Source of the DNA: Ampelomyces quisqualis
Lineage: Eukaryota > Ascomycota > Dothideomycetes > Pleosporales > Phaeosphaeriaceae
Length of the DNA: 64,000 bases
Reading direction: 5' to 3'
NCBI GenBank assembly: GCA_018398575.1
Contig: JAGTXZ010000005.1
Location: 558,001-622,000 of the forward strand
Below are positions 20,658-31,994 of the stretch, one piece after another (the stretch's first letter is position 1; the number at the start of each line of letters is the position of its first letter). Below the pieces are notes generated by a model that saw only the letters and a list, made by a program, of their open reading frames with translations, had not been told where the DNA came from and searched no databases. The position numbers and the translations under genes were made by a program.

Positions 20658-23600
20658 ATGACGCCCCCCTCACATCACCACCCGCCGAATGCGCCCGACT
20701 CGGACTCGGACCTCGAGCTGGACCTCGAAGAGCTCGATCCTTTGGCCTCGACTTCGCGTGCCGCGGCCTCTCCGCCCCGCCGCCCGTCCAAGGACCAAAG
20801 AAGGCCCTACCACGAGCTGGGCGCAAGGATCCCGCTGAGGAACCTGAGGGTGGGGAGGCTGCGCGCCAAGCGGCGGAAAGAAGAGCCCGACGAGGAAGAC
20901 CTGCAGGGCCTATTGGAGGATGGTGAGGGCCGCAGCAGGAACTCGGCTGGCAGCTATGGACAGTCGGGCGACGACGATGCACCGCTGCTGCCCTCGAATG
21001 GCGGCCCTCCAAAGCACCCGCGGAAGACGACTGCCTTGTCGCGCATAGGCTCCAACATGCGCCTCCCAAGCTTCCTCTCCCCGCGCCCCGACAATCGAGG
21101 CATACACCTTGGCGATGATGGCGCAGGGTCGGATGCTGAGGAGGAGCACGATGCCACCACTCGGCGCACCATATCCATCGGCCAGTTACAGACGGCGAGG
21201 TTCCCCGCCAACGCCGTGTCCAATGCGAAATACACCCCATGGAGTTTCCTACCGCGGACCCTGTACAACGAGTTTTCTTTCTTCATCAACATGTACTTTT
21301 TGCTTGTAGCGCTTTCGCAAGTCATCCCCGCCCTGCGCCTTGGATACCTGTCGACATACATTGCCCCGCTGGGCTTTGTTATTACAATCACGCTGGGCAA
21401 GGAGGCCTTGGACGATATCGCCCGGAGGCGGAGAGATGCAGAAGCAAACTCGGAAGGCTACGCAGTACTGAAGTTTGAGGAGAACAGCCCGGGGGCTGGT
21501 GTTGCTCCTGGACGGAACTCACAGAGGAACAGGCGGGTGAAGAAGCATCGAACAGGCGGTCGCACGACCGGCATAGAGGACGAGGAGCAGAACATTCCCA
21601 CCACAGGACTGGCCACCTGCAGTTATTGGGAGGTCACAAAACCCTCCAAAGCACTCAGAGTCGGGGACGTCGTCAAGCTTGGGAAAGACCAGCGAGTACC
21701 GGCGGACATGGTCCTGCTGAAAAGCTACGCTACCGAATCCGCAGTCCCTGCCACCAATAGCGACGATGCCAACAGTTCACCCACACTCATTGGAGACGAT
21801 GTAGAAGACACTGCCAAGGTTGATACTGCAGCAGCTACTGGCGCATCCGGGGAGGCTTTCATACGTACCGACCAGCTAGATGGTGAAACCGACTGGAAAC
21901 TACGTCTCACATCACCATTGACGCAGAATCTACCAATCGGAGAGTATACGAGGCTGCGCGTTGTTGCCGGTAAGCCAGACAAGAAAGTGAACGAGTTTTA
22001 TGGAAACGTAGAGCTTGAACCTAAGCGACAACACCGCTATGACGCTCCCGAACAAGAGGCTGCTTCTTCTGCTGAGCACAACCAGTCAGCACCATTGAAT
22101 ATTGACAACACAATCTGGGCCAATACTGTAGTGGCCTCGAGTTGCAGCCTTCTTGCCGTTGTTGTGTACACGGGTCCGCAGACCCGACAGGCTCTTTCCA
22201 CGTCTCCCTCAAGATCTAAGACCGGTCTCCTCGAGCTGGAGATCAATAACCTGACCAAGTGGTTGTGCATATTCACTTTGACCCTGTCTTTCGTCCTCGT
22301 CGCGCTTGCCAAGTTTCAGGTCATTGAAGGTCGCCACTGGTACGTGTCCATGATGCGATTCCTGATTCTATTTTCCACTATCGTCCCGGTCGGACTACGT
22401 GTCAATCTCGACATGGGCAAATCAGTCTACGCCTGGTTTATCGAGCATGATGAAAGCATGAAAGGCACCGTGGTGCGAACCAGCACGATCCCAGAAGATT
22501 TGGGTCGCATAGAATATCTGCTGAGTGACAAGACGGGCACACTGACCCAAAATGGTACGTTCCTCGCGAGCAAAGAACTTTTGCACACTAACATGAGCAG
22601 AGATGGTGATGAAGAAGATCCACGTAGGCACAGTATCCTACGCCAACGAGGCGATGGATGAAGTGTCTGCGTATGTGAGCCAGTGCTTCACACCTGCTGC
22701 AAAGGAGGTTCCGATCCTAGTTACGCCAGCCTCTGCTTATACTACCCCCCTCACATCAGCCACACGAACCCGAAGAGAGATTGGCTCACGAGTGCGCGAC
22801 GTGGTGCTAGCTTTGGCGCTCTGCCACAACGTCACACCAACCATGGAGGAAGTGGATGGGGATATGGTTACGACCTATCAAGCGTCCTCGCCCGATGAGA
22901 TTGCTATCGTTCGCTGGACGGAAGCTGTTGGCTTGAAGCTCCTTTCCCGAGATCGCGAGTCTATGACGCTGCAATCTTGTGATAGTGGCAACGTAGTCGT
23001 CAAAGTGCGCATCTTGAACGTGTTCCCATTTACCTCGGAGGGAAAGCGCATGGGTATCGTGTTGCGATTCTACTCCGGCCCATCAACATTCCCTTCCGAA
23101 GAAGATGGTGAGATCTGGTTTTATCAAAAGGGTGCGGATACTGTTATGACATCGATTGTCGCTGCTAATGACTGGCTTGATGAGGAGACAGCGAACATGG
23201 CGCGAGAAGGACTGCGCACCCTTGTCGTGGGTCGCAAAAAGCTTTCTGCGCAGTCATATCAAGACTTCTCGGGAAAGTACGCTCAAGCCTCGCTAGCCTT
23301 GAACAATCGCGATGCCACTGTTGCTGGCGTCGTCAAAGAATATCTTGAAAATGACCTAGAATTGCTCGGTGTTACAGGTGTCGAAGACAAGCTACAGAAA
23401 GACGTCAAGCCCTCGCTCGAGCTACTCCGCAATGCAGGCATCAAGATCTGGATGTTGACTGGTGATAAAGTTGAGACAGCACGCTGTGTTGCTGTGAGCT
23501 CTAAACTCGTCGCACGAGGACAATACGTACACACCATCGCCAAATTGAAGCGAAGAGATCTCGCCCACTCCTCGCTCGACTTCCTGCGCGGCAAAACAGA

Positions 23601-24603
23601 CGCTTGCCTCCTCATCGATGGCGAATCGCTCGCCCTTATGCTCACGCACTACCGTCAAGAATTCATCTCCATCGCCGTCCAACTCCCCACTGTTGTTGCA
23701 TGCCGCTGCTCACCCACCCAAAAAGCCGACGTCGCGCGCCTTATTCGTGAATACACCAAAAAACGCGTTTGCTGCATCGGCGACGGCGGCAACGACGTCA
23801 GCATGATCCAAGCCGCTGACGTGGGCGTCGGCATCGTCGGGAAAGAAGGTCGACAAGCCTCCCTCGCCGCGGATTTCTCCATCGAGCAATTCTGCTACCT
23901 CACGAAACTGCTCGTTTGGCACGGCCGCAACAGCTACAAACGCAGCGCCAAGCTCAGCCAATTCGTCATCCACCGCGGCTTGATCATAAGCATCTGCCAA
24001 ACCGTCTACTCTATCGCATCTTCCTTTGAACCCAACGCCCTCTACAAAGACTGGCTACTCGTCGGCTATTCCACCATATACACCATGATGCCCGTCTTCA
24101 GCCTTGTGCTCGACCGCGATGTCGACGAGTCCGTAGCAAATCTCTACCCGGAGCTGTACGCCGAACTCAAAACAGGAAGGTCGTTATCTTACAAATCGTT
24201 CTTCATATGGGTCGCAGTCTCCATCTACCAAGGCTCCATGATCCAAGGCCTCTCACAACTCCTCGTCGGCGTAGGCTCTTCCTCCCTTGAAGACAATACG
24301 TTTCGGCGCATGGTCGCGCTCTCTTTCACGGTACTAGTCATAAACGAACTCATCATGGTCGCTATGGAAGTCACGACGTGGCATTGGATCATGATTGCTT
24401 CTATCATCGGCACAGCAGGGATATATTTCGGCAGCTTCCCGTTCCTGGGCCAGAGGTATTTCGACCTCGAGTTTGTGGGCAGCGCGGCGTTTTGGTGGCG
24501 CTTGGGCGTCGTCGCGGCGATTAGTCTCGTGCCGCCGTATGCGGTCAAGATTCTGCGGCGCACGTTAAAGCCGCCGAGCTATAGAAAGGTGCAGGGCGTT
24601 TGA
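20658..24603 (+). CDS. NEO1: P4-ATPase, Neo1-type phospholipid flippase
   Basis: P4-type aminophospholipid flippase of the Golgi/endosomal membrane. Exon 1 is 20658-22554 and exon 2 is 22601-24603, with a 46-nt intron (GTACGT..GCAG) splitting a Glu codon right after the phosphorylation motif; 1299 residues. Motifs: actuator-domain DGETDWKLR near residue 415, the phosphorylated Asp in DKTGTLTQN at 624-632, MLTGDK in the P domain, and GDGGNDVSMIQAADVGVGI from residue 1026. There are about ten hydrophobic segments. The sequence after DKTGTLT (EMVMKKIHVGTVSY) is the Neo1/ATP9 signature and separates it from Drs2/Dnf types. The N-terminal 170 residues are acidic and Ser/Pro-rich. The start ATG at 20658 directly follows the minisatellite region and is the first in frame seen. 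Neo1 is essential in yeast and needs no Cdc50 subunit. Confidence 0.95.
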
Positions 24604-25603
24604 AAGGGTTTGCATAGCGTATCCTAGCGCCTTTTTCCATCACGTATCGCGACTTGCATGTTTTGCAATCTGAGTACCTTGCTGTGTACGGAGTACCGCG
24701 ATCAACTCTGCACTTGGACATGGACTAAAAAATATTTCGCTTGCGCATGTGCAGAAATGCGTAATAAATACAAAACAGTTGTTCGTATGATGCTCTTGCA
24801 CCGAGTAATCTTACCAGTAATAATGATCTCGCTTGTTTCTCTCGACGTACTTGTAGCGCAGGCCTATCAACGGGCTTGGACAGACCAGACCCTAGCAGGA
24901 TTGGATGGAGTTCGCTTTGCGATCTCTAGATATTTACTCCGTATTTTTCACGGGTTGAGACTATTAACTTGGAGGGGGGACTAGGAAATACGTATCATAA
25001 GCCCGAAGGGCAAAAATGTTCTGTAGATCAAAGTAAGTTTGGATGTTTGAAACTTGTTGGGCCGATTTATCCCTGTACTTACTATCGTGCACTACAGTGA
25101 TTGACAAGGGGGTAGGGAAAGAACTTTTAAAATGCTCGTCTCTAGTTGATACTATATCTGTACTAGGCAAAGGTTTTCATGTTGTGTACGGAGTACATGC
25201 AGTACACGCCAAGTTCTCCGGTTGGCTTGTAGGGCGAGTATTCTCTACCAAGAGCCTTGGCATGAGTTAGTATGCGCGTTCAGCAAATTAAAGCTAGAAA
25301 AACAACACAATAGTAAACGCTCATTGGGTAAACTGTCCTGCTATACAACTGCCTCCCCTGCGCCTAGGCTCTTACCAGAGACTATTATTGCATCTACTAC
25401 ACAATAGACGCTGGAAAAGTTGTCACTCGCTTAAACATGTACATACAGTGCGCCCCCTGTCCCGTGTAAGAGCGCTACCGATCCGTTCGAGAAGAGCCTA
25501 ATATCGTGTGGAACTGTATAGGCCCTTATGCACGGTAACACGCGCATATAACGTGAAGCGCCTCGCTGAAGACAACATTGTGGATCCTCTGGCCTGATTT
25601 ACC
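24604..25603. other. Gene-free AT-rich stretch, 1 kb
   Basis: Three copies of the 9-mer TACGGAGTA (24687-24695, 24935-24943 on the minus strand, 25187-25195) fall here. Open frames are short and without recognisable domains. Nothing else seen. Confidence 0.5.
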
Positions 25604-26062
25604 ATGTTCCGACCGACAACAACAATGCTCTTTTCACGCATCCTCTCCCTCATAGCCCTAGCTACTACTACCACGGCATGGTCTATCGAACTCTACACGC
25701 ACGATTATGGCCGCGTCAGTGTCTTCGCCACCTACGACGTCAAGTGCCAACAAATTCACTGGCCGAGTCGCCACGCCGCCGAGTTTGTTGACTTTGTCAA
25801 GTACGTTTTCTGCTCTTGTCTATTCGCTGTACATGCTTGCCTACGTCTTAAGCGTGTAGGAATTGTGGCTATTTGCTCATCTAGAGATAGCTTCCAGACA
25901 GCAACACATTTGTATGCGGAGCCGGCGACGCTCGTGGTGTATTCCGATACCAAGTGTAGAACTGGAGGTTACCAGGTCAAGCCGGGCTTACGGATACCAC
26001 TACTAAGGCTCGGGAAGGGGAGGAAGGTGGGGCAGATGGTGGGGAGTTATTCCCTTCATTAG
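25604..26062 (+). CDS. Small secreted protein, unknown family
   Basis: A signal peptide begins at the second ATG (25625; MLFSRILSLIALATTTTAW); the first ATG at 25604 adds seven residues. An 84-nt intron at 25801-25884 (GTACGT..CATCTAG) is a multiple of three, so the frame also stays open unspliced. The splice gives DFVKDSFQTATHLY and a 124-residue precursor (117 from the second ATG). The retained form would insert a Cys-rich 28-residue piece. The spliced mature protein has only two Cys (VKCQQI and TKCRTG), and the SIELYTHDYGRVSVFATYDV stretch suggests a beta-rich fold. No family recognised with confidence. It sits in an AT-rich accessory patch next to a secreted SurE-like gene. Effector, antimicrobial or wall roles are all open. 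Confidence 0.6.
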   Translation: MFRPTTTMLFSRILSLIALATTTTAWSIELYTHDYGRVSVFATYDVKCQQIHWPSRHAAEFVDFVKYVFCSCLFAVHACLRLKRVGIVAICSSRDSFQTATHLYAEPATLVVYSDTKCRTGGYQVKPGLRIPLLRLGKGRKVGQMVGSYSLH

Positions 26063-26816
26063 GGGTGGGCGAAGGAGTTTGGTGAGGGAATGTGTGGGTT
26101 CGGTATAGTGAGGAGGCATTACTACCAGTTCAACACAAAACACTCATCTCTGCACAACTATACTAAATCTCCAAGGTATTCCTAAAGTAAACCCAACTTT
26201 GTTCTAGGAGAAAATATACATTCTTAACAAGTTTGGTAGTGAGATTCCACCTTGATAGGAAATTCAGTTGGCTTGCGGAGCGGGTAGTTAGGGTTCGTAG
26301 GTGTTAAGCGACCCTCTTGACTGGAATTGTTATAAAAAGCTATCAGTTTGTAATCAATGACTGAAAGTGGAGCTGCGCGTGAGCAGCACTTATATAGTTC
26401 TAGTCACTGCTAGTATACCTGAAGCCATCTCATCCATCTCATGACCATGTGCTTGGATAGTCCTCTATCCTGACTGATTGATGCGTGTTGTGCAGCAGGC
26501 GTTGTCAATGCCGGATTGTCCAAGGCAAGGCGGTTTAGCTTAGAGCCATCCATTGTTGTTGCTAGCTATATATCTGCACAATCAGTACGGAGTAAGCACA
26601 AAACGATATATTGATGCAATGAAGAGACGGCGATGAAGCGTTGCTACTATTGCAGCGATAGCGATGCCCTCATTATCTGCTATACAAGGTAGATACAGGG
26701 ACGAATTGATTTGTTCTGTCGAGATCATGAGGGAAGCCAAAGATGTGTTGTTCTCCAGAATACGCAGCGCGCTGTCAAATGAAGCACGCAGGCGAGGGTC
26801 AAGAGACCCTTACATT
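26063..26816. other. Gene-free stretch, 0.75 kb
   Basis: Lies between the 3' ends of the small secreted protein gene and the SurE-like gene (convergent). AT-rich, one TACGGAGTA at 26586-26594. Nothing else seen. Confidence 0.5.
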
Positions 26817-27819
26817 TCAGGGGCAAGGCAGAATTGACTCGAGCTTTCGGATGATTTCTCGTTGATCGCTCACGTCTGGCCCCGAATCTCCGTACGCATG
26901 TCCTGCGCTAATAGTCACAAGGCACTCGTTGTTCCTCTGATTCATGATATCCGCGTCATACGGGAAACCCCATCTGTGACAATGCCGAATGAGGCGCTCA
27001 AGACCTGCCGTTTCGTGGCCCCTAGTAAATATGAATGTGAAGTCATTGACGGAACGGCACCTTTCTGCCGTGACTCCAGCAAAGTTGACGTTCAGATAGA
27101 CGGACTTAGGGAGGTAGGGCTTCCCGCTCTCAATGATTGTTGTAGTAATTATAAAAGCGAGTTGGGCATATACTTTGCTGTGGCGTGGCAAATCCGCATT
27201 CCATCTTGTTCGGGGGCCAGTCGCACCAGCAAAAGAGATGGCAGGAATCGATTGCGCGGCGTGCTTGATAGCAACAATAGATTGAGATTGTAAGTGGTCC
27301 GTTCCTAGGACGTTGCCGACACCTGGTCCAGCCAACGCAAGCTCTGCCGATTGCGCACGCTCGTCCTCGGGGTTGCGCCAAAACAAAGGGCCTAGTCCTT
27401 TCAATCCCAACATAATTGGTTTTGGCTAGAGAAAATGGTTAGTCAGTAATAATTGTTTGGCGTTTCTGTATCGTACTTGTGGATGATCATAGTAAGCCAG
27501 GCGTGGGTCGGTCAAGTTGAATCCTTGCGAGAGACGCGGGCATGGGAGGACATCGCAATCGGTCAATTCGTCCGGCCTAAGCAGGTTGACAGCTAGGGTA
27601 GTTAATACGGAGTACATTGTAGGGCAATAGACTAAAGTACTAACGAGGGTCCCCAGGACCAAACCTAGGAGCAACAAGTAAAACTGATTGACCAGCACCG
27701 CTTAGGACATCAAAGAACGTCCTAACATTTTTTTCAATCCAACCCTCCTGATTTGTGAGGAGAATGCGAACACCTTGCGTAAGAGGAATTGTTATCATAA
27801 ACAACAGATAGAACAGCAT
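26817..27819 (-). CDS. Secreted SurE-like (acid phosphatase/nucleotidase fold) protein lacking catalytic residues
   Basis: Three exons fit on the minus strand: 27819-27645, 27592-27477 and 27425-26817. Introns of 52 and 51 nt have GTTAGT..CCTAG and GTACGA..TCTAG ends and TTAAC/CTAAC branch points. The product is 299 residues, normal for secreted fungal SurE-type phosphatases. A signal peptide (MLFYLLFMITIPLTQG) is followed by VRILLTNQEGW, where active SurE proteins have NDDG: both metal-binding Asp are replaced. The usual QSG serine region reads RFGPGDPP, and the SGPNVG asparagine motif reads AGPGVG. The rest of the fold is kept (ELALAGPGVG, SIPAISFAGATGP, YLNVNFAG). No stop codon interrupts it and splice sites look good, so I annotate it as a gene encoding a probable pseudoenzyme. 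The first intron is placed by eye; an early-stage pseudogene is the alternative. Confidence 0.7.
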
Positions 27820-29071
27820 CTTGCGGGGTCTGGATTCAAAGGATTAAGAAAGCGAGTGAAAATCCTGCAGGTGTAAATTTATAGATTGAAATAAGCGAGT
27901 GCAGTTCCTGCAGGAAAGTGCAACTAGTTGGATGAGTCGTGCCAGAGACGCAGAGGGAGACCAGATACTTATCTATCCACGCCTCCGATTTGGTACACCA
28001 ATCGATGCGCGAGCAGAACTAGAGAATGTATATTTATACAAGGTTATGAGGCATGTACGCAGTACGGACTCCGGAGTAGATATTTTGCAGACGTTGTAGC
28101 CAATAGCAGAACCTAGGTATGTCTCGCTCCCTAAAGTCATTTAACAAGATCCGTGCAAACCCGTGACATGCCTACACTAGACGACGTGGTATGTAGCATG
28201 TTACCTTGGTCGACTTGAAATTTTCCAAAGTAGCATAGCTGCGCTACAGAGAAAACTTTCAAGTCAGATCTCCTGGCGCCATGGTTAGAAATGGACTCTT
28301 AGTATACAGTATTAATTGGACACACTACGATACGATAACGAATGTACAAGCTCTTGAATCTTGGACACAACAGCTTGCTTGTATCCAAAGTCACCCATAG
28401 ACTAATTTGTGCTGGTAGATGGGTCATATAGGTAGGGTAGGATTTGAAGTGGGGTTACCCAAGCCTTACCCGACCTCTACCCAAGCTAAAAAAATTAGCG
28501 CTAGGTTAAGGATTACAGTCGCACAGGCTATTTCAGTTCTTTGCATGCAGGCAAATTTGTACTGAACACTGGATAGCTTGACACATCTTTTGGCCATAAT
28601 GCTAAGGTTCAATAAAGATTCCAATCTGCTCACAAAGCGATTGTGTACCTAGTGAAAGGCAAACATCATTTGTCTGCCAAGATGATCCTGCTCTTCAGAG
28701 AAGTAAAGGTGTTGCTTACTGAATGTGACTGGATATATTCCCCAATTGTGTCATAGCCTGTGTGTCTCTAAACAAGTCATGCATTTTATATTGAATAGTA
28801 ATGATCCAACATAATTGTGCCCATACTTCCTGAGTACAGCCAAGGCTTCGAACCTACCAGCTGGTGCAAAAGATTTCACCTCTGCATGCTTAACACCTTT
28901 GAAGATCGACGGGCCCCTTCAAACTCTGACATTTCCATGAAATCCGACGTGAAATCAAAGTGACATGAACAAAACTTTCCTTACTCCACCAGTCGTTCTA
29001 TAATCCTTAGCGTCTTGGGCCCCACCTCACTCTAACTGACCTTTTGTAAAATGTTCCTAGACAACACCACA
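27820..29071. other. Gene-free stretch, 1.2 kb
   Basis: Upstream of both the SurE-like gene (minus) and TRM9 (plus), so a divergent promoter interval. AT-rich, with a GGTAGGGTAGG / CCTTACCCGACCTCTACCC patch near 28430-28490 that could fold back. A tRNA-Ser-like fragment near 28846-28905 was considered and rejected. No coding region supported. Confidence 0.5.
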
Positions 29072-29958
29072 ATGGCGTCTTCCGACCCCCAAGGCGCGTC
29101 CTACGAAGCCCAACACGTGCATTCCGTCTACGAAGAAATCGCTTCTCATTTCTCCTCGACTCGCTACAAGGTGTGCGTCGCCCACAGTCGGTCTCCAAAA
29201 GCGTACACTACTAACTCGATTCAGCCATGGCCAATAGTCGAGCGCTTCTTGCAAGACCAGCGCGACGGCGCAATTGGCGCGGATGTCGGGTGTGGGAACG
29301 GGAAGTACTTGGGCGTGAATAGCAAGTGTTTTATCGTCGGGTCGGATCGGTATGTTTCCCCCGGCGGTCGAGTATCATGTTTCGATTCGATAGGAGATTG
29401 ACATCAAGTAGATCAACGAATTTGGTCACTATTGCGACACAACATGCGCCCCATTCGGCTCTGGTAGCAGATAATCTGGCGCTGCCTCATCCTCTAGGGA
29501 CGTTTGACTTTGCCATTTCTATAGCTGTCATACATCATTTGTCTACGCCGGCGAGACGGATACAAGCTGTGAAAGCTGTGCTTGAGATTCTGCGGCAACC
29601 GGCGACTGCAGAGGCGCAAGAGGGAGGTAAAGCGTTAATATATGTCTGGGCGTTGGAGCAAAAGGATAGTCGGAGAGGGTGGGACGAGGGGCACGAGCAG
29701 GATGTCATGGTGCCGTGGGTGTTGAAGCAGAAAAGAGAGAAGAAGGCGAGGAAACGGAAAGGGCGGGGCACGGGTGATGTTGAAGGTGATGCCGGCCAAG
29801 AAGAAGAACAGAGCGGTGACAGGACGTTGATGCGGTACTACCACTTGTACAGAAAAGGCGAGCTTGAGGAGGATATTGCAGACGCTGGAGGCATTGTGCT
29901 GGAGTCTGGGTACGAGAAGGACAATTGGTGGGCGATTGCGAGCCCCAAGGTGTCTTGA
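29072..29958 (+). CDS. TRM9: tRNA wobble-uridine carboxymethyl methyltransferase Trm9/ALKBH8-like
   Basis: SAM-dependent methyltransferase that, with Trm112, completes mcm5U at the wobble position of certain tRNAs. Exons 29072-29170, 29225-29349 and 29412-29958 give 256 residues. The introns (54 and 62 nt) have GTGTGC..TTCAG and GTATGT..AGTAG ends. The upstream in-frame ATG at 29051 would add seven residues; 29072 has the better context (CACAATGG). Motifs: N-terminal HVHSVYEEIASHFSSTRYK; SAM-binding GADVGCGNGKYLGV; GSDR at the exon 2/3 join; DFAISIAVIHHLSTPARR; ALIYVWALEQ; the C-terminal RYYHLYRKGELEEDI; and NWWAI. A Lys/Arg- and Glu-rich insert sits near residues 180-210. It is convergent with RCE1, with 109 bp between stop codons. 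This matches the fungal Trm9 plan well. Confidence 0.93.
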
Positions 29959-30067
29959 AGTGACATTGTACTATCATTGTGGTACACACCCCACTTCGAC
30001 TGTGGAGTAGCAGCACTATCAATAGACATGTGCAACTGACCCATTGTGGGGTCGATGGGGCTTACGA

Positions 30068-31150
30068 CTACTCATCAAAAGTGACAGACAAGGCATGCTT
30101 GCTCTGTGTCAGGGGAAAGAGGAACCAGTAGAACCCTGCAGCACCAGAAACAAGAATGATGTAATATGCCACGGTCCACAAGGATCCTTCGCCCTGGTAT
30201 GCCGGCGCACTCTGCTGCTCGTCATCTTTCTTGTCGACGTCTGGCGGCCCAATTGGCACGCCTGCTTCTACGCCCACGCGACCATAAAACCGTGGCAGGC
30301 CCATCCAATTACAGAAGGTATGCGCGATGATGCAGGTGTAGACGTTACCAGTACGGAGGTACACGAAAGTCGCAAAGAAGCCGAAGAGCGAAGTGTACGT
30401 GAACTGGAACAGCGAGCGGAGCACGGCGACAAAGAGCGGGACTTCCGAGTGGGTTATGCGGAACTCGTAGAGATGGTGCATATGTGCTATGCCAAAGTAC
30501 AGTGGCGTCAGGAAGACGATTTGTGTTGCGGAGAAGTTGCCGAGCACATGGAGGGGCACAATGAACGAGCGCCAAACGAGCTCTTCACTGACGGGACCCT
30601 GTTGGAGTCAGACGTGATGGCGCTGGACGATGGCCCGACATACCACTATGAAATTTCTGTAGCCGATCCAACTGCACAGAGACTCGGAGACACCACGGAG
30701 CGTCACCCAGTCTTTCCAGCCACCATGTACAATTCCGTGTTCGAACAGGGGGCCTGCGAAGAGAATGACGACCAGAAGCATCGTCTGCGCAGTATCGAAC
30801 AAGGAGACGGGCCACAGGCCGAGCAGCTTGGGAATTTCATGCGCAGGTACAGTGAGCGCATGGAGCACATAGGTGGTGAGGACTGCGCAAACGGTGGTGG
30901 ACAAGGTCACGGCGCGTACTCTGGCGCGTATGGACGAGGGCGCATCGCGGGTGAGCGTGGGCGAAGGTCGCGTTGCAGACGACAGGTAGAAGGGGATTAC
31001 GTAGATGAATACATAGGCGGCCTAGAAATGTGCGCATCAGCACGAGCTTCACGGAGACTGCATGCGTTGTGGACGATAGGGCGAGAACAATAGTAGCGGT
31101 GGCGGGGTGCAGACGGTGAAACATACCGACAGCAGCGCTGGAGACTTCAT
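30068..31150 (-). CDS. RCE1: CAAX prenyl endopeptidase Rce1
   Basis: ER-membrane protease that removes the -AAX residues from prenylated CAAX proteins such as Ras. Exons on the minus strand: 31150-31127 (eight codons, MKSPALLS), 31021-30644 and 30598-30068; 310 residues. The introns are 31022-31126 (GTATGT..TTCTAG) and 30599-30643 (GTATGT..CAACAG). The catalytic glutamates lie right at the start of exon 3 (GPVSEELVWRSFIVPLHVL: EE with the conserved Arg). The conserved histidine is in FGIAHMHHLYE, and the second His with Asn is in AHTFCNWMGLP. Six to eight hydrophobic segments fit the family. Exon 2 begins AAYVFIYVIPFYL, the usual Rce1 N terminus, which supports the tiny first exon. The long open frame on the plus strand at 30044-31093 is antisense to this gene and has no recognisable domain. 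Confidence 0.93.
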
Positions 31151-31994
31151 TTTTTGGTAGATGCTATGTACTAGTAGTCCACGCCGTGGGACTTGATCGC
31201 CATGCCGGGAGAGACGGCGGGGCGGGTATACGCGAGTATCGAAGATGCTGGGCGGGTGGCCGGGTAGGGGGAGAGAGAGCCGGTATAGTCACGTGCGGCA
31301 CGCCCACACGTCACTGCTCAGTGCTGGCTCGCTCGCTGCTCCTGGACCAACACCAGGCATGCAATTTCGATTCGCCGTCCACTGGCGCGACCCGCCTGCC
31401 ATGGCCCATGGCCTACCATGGCCTATGTATCCATTGAGTCGGCTGCATCGTGACTCGTAAGTGCGAGGGTTCCCTGGGGCACATCGCGGACCCGACTGGG
31501 CCGGCTGTCATCTCATATCAGCTCCATTAGGGCGAGCAAAGACATCCTCCAGGCCACTGTCAACCGCGGAGGGACATGTCTGCAACCGCGCGAGGAACAG
31601 ACCCGCGGCTCGTGCTGGGCGCGCTCCTTCACGGCTTATTAGCTGGCAATCGGACAGCTGCATCAATCATTGCACCCTGCAGCGCGAACCTGCAGCTTGC
31701 AGTTGCACCATCCTCTTTTGGTCTGACTTGCTCCGCCAGCCTTCTTCTCCTGGGCCACCTCGCCCACTGCTCCTCTCCATCCTCTCTTTTGCGAAACTTC
31801 ACCTTCTCTACTGCCTTCGGGCGTCCACTCCCTATTGTCTTGTATAGCTTCTCATCTCTCTTCGACCCAGCGCCGCTGCGTGCTCTTCTTCATTTTGCTT
31901 TCGTGTTTACATTCCTATCCTACTATTAATGCTCGGTCCTATCCGATCCGCACTCTGGCAACATCCTGGATAACTCCACCTCCTCACACAAAAC
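31151..31994. promoter_or_regulatory. Divergent promoter interval between RCE1 and the serine-rich gene
   Basis: The 844-bp region separates two start codons on opposite strands. It is GC-rich near RCE1 and becomes CT-rich (TCTCTC, CTTCTC runs, 31740-31990) before the serine-rich gene, as is common just upstream of fungal start codons. Open frames here are not supported as genes. Confidence 0.5.

Noticed and set aside
28846..28905. tRNA-Ser-like fragment on the minus strand (TTAAGCATGCAGAG, GTGAAATC, AGGTTCGAAGCC)
   Set aside because: A T-loop-like box and an anticodon-like loop are present, but the anticodon stem has mismatches, the T stem pairs only three bases and no acceptor stem forms. 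At most a decayed tRNA.
30044..31093. 349-codon open frame on the plus strand
   Set aside because: Lies exactly antisense to RCE1, whose catalytic motifs and splice joins are clear; the plus-strand translation has no domain.
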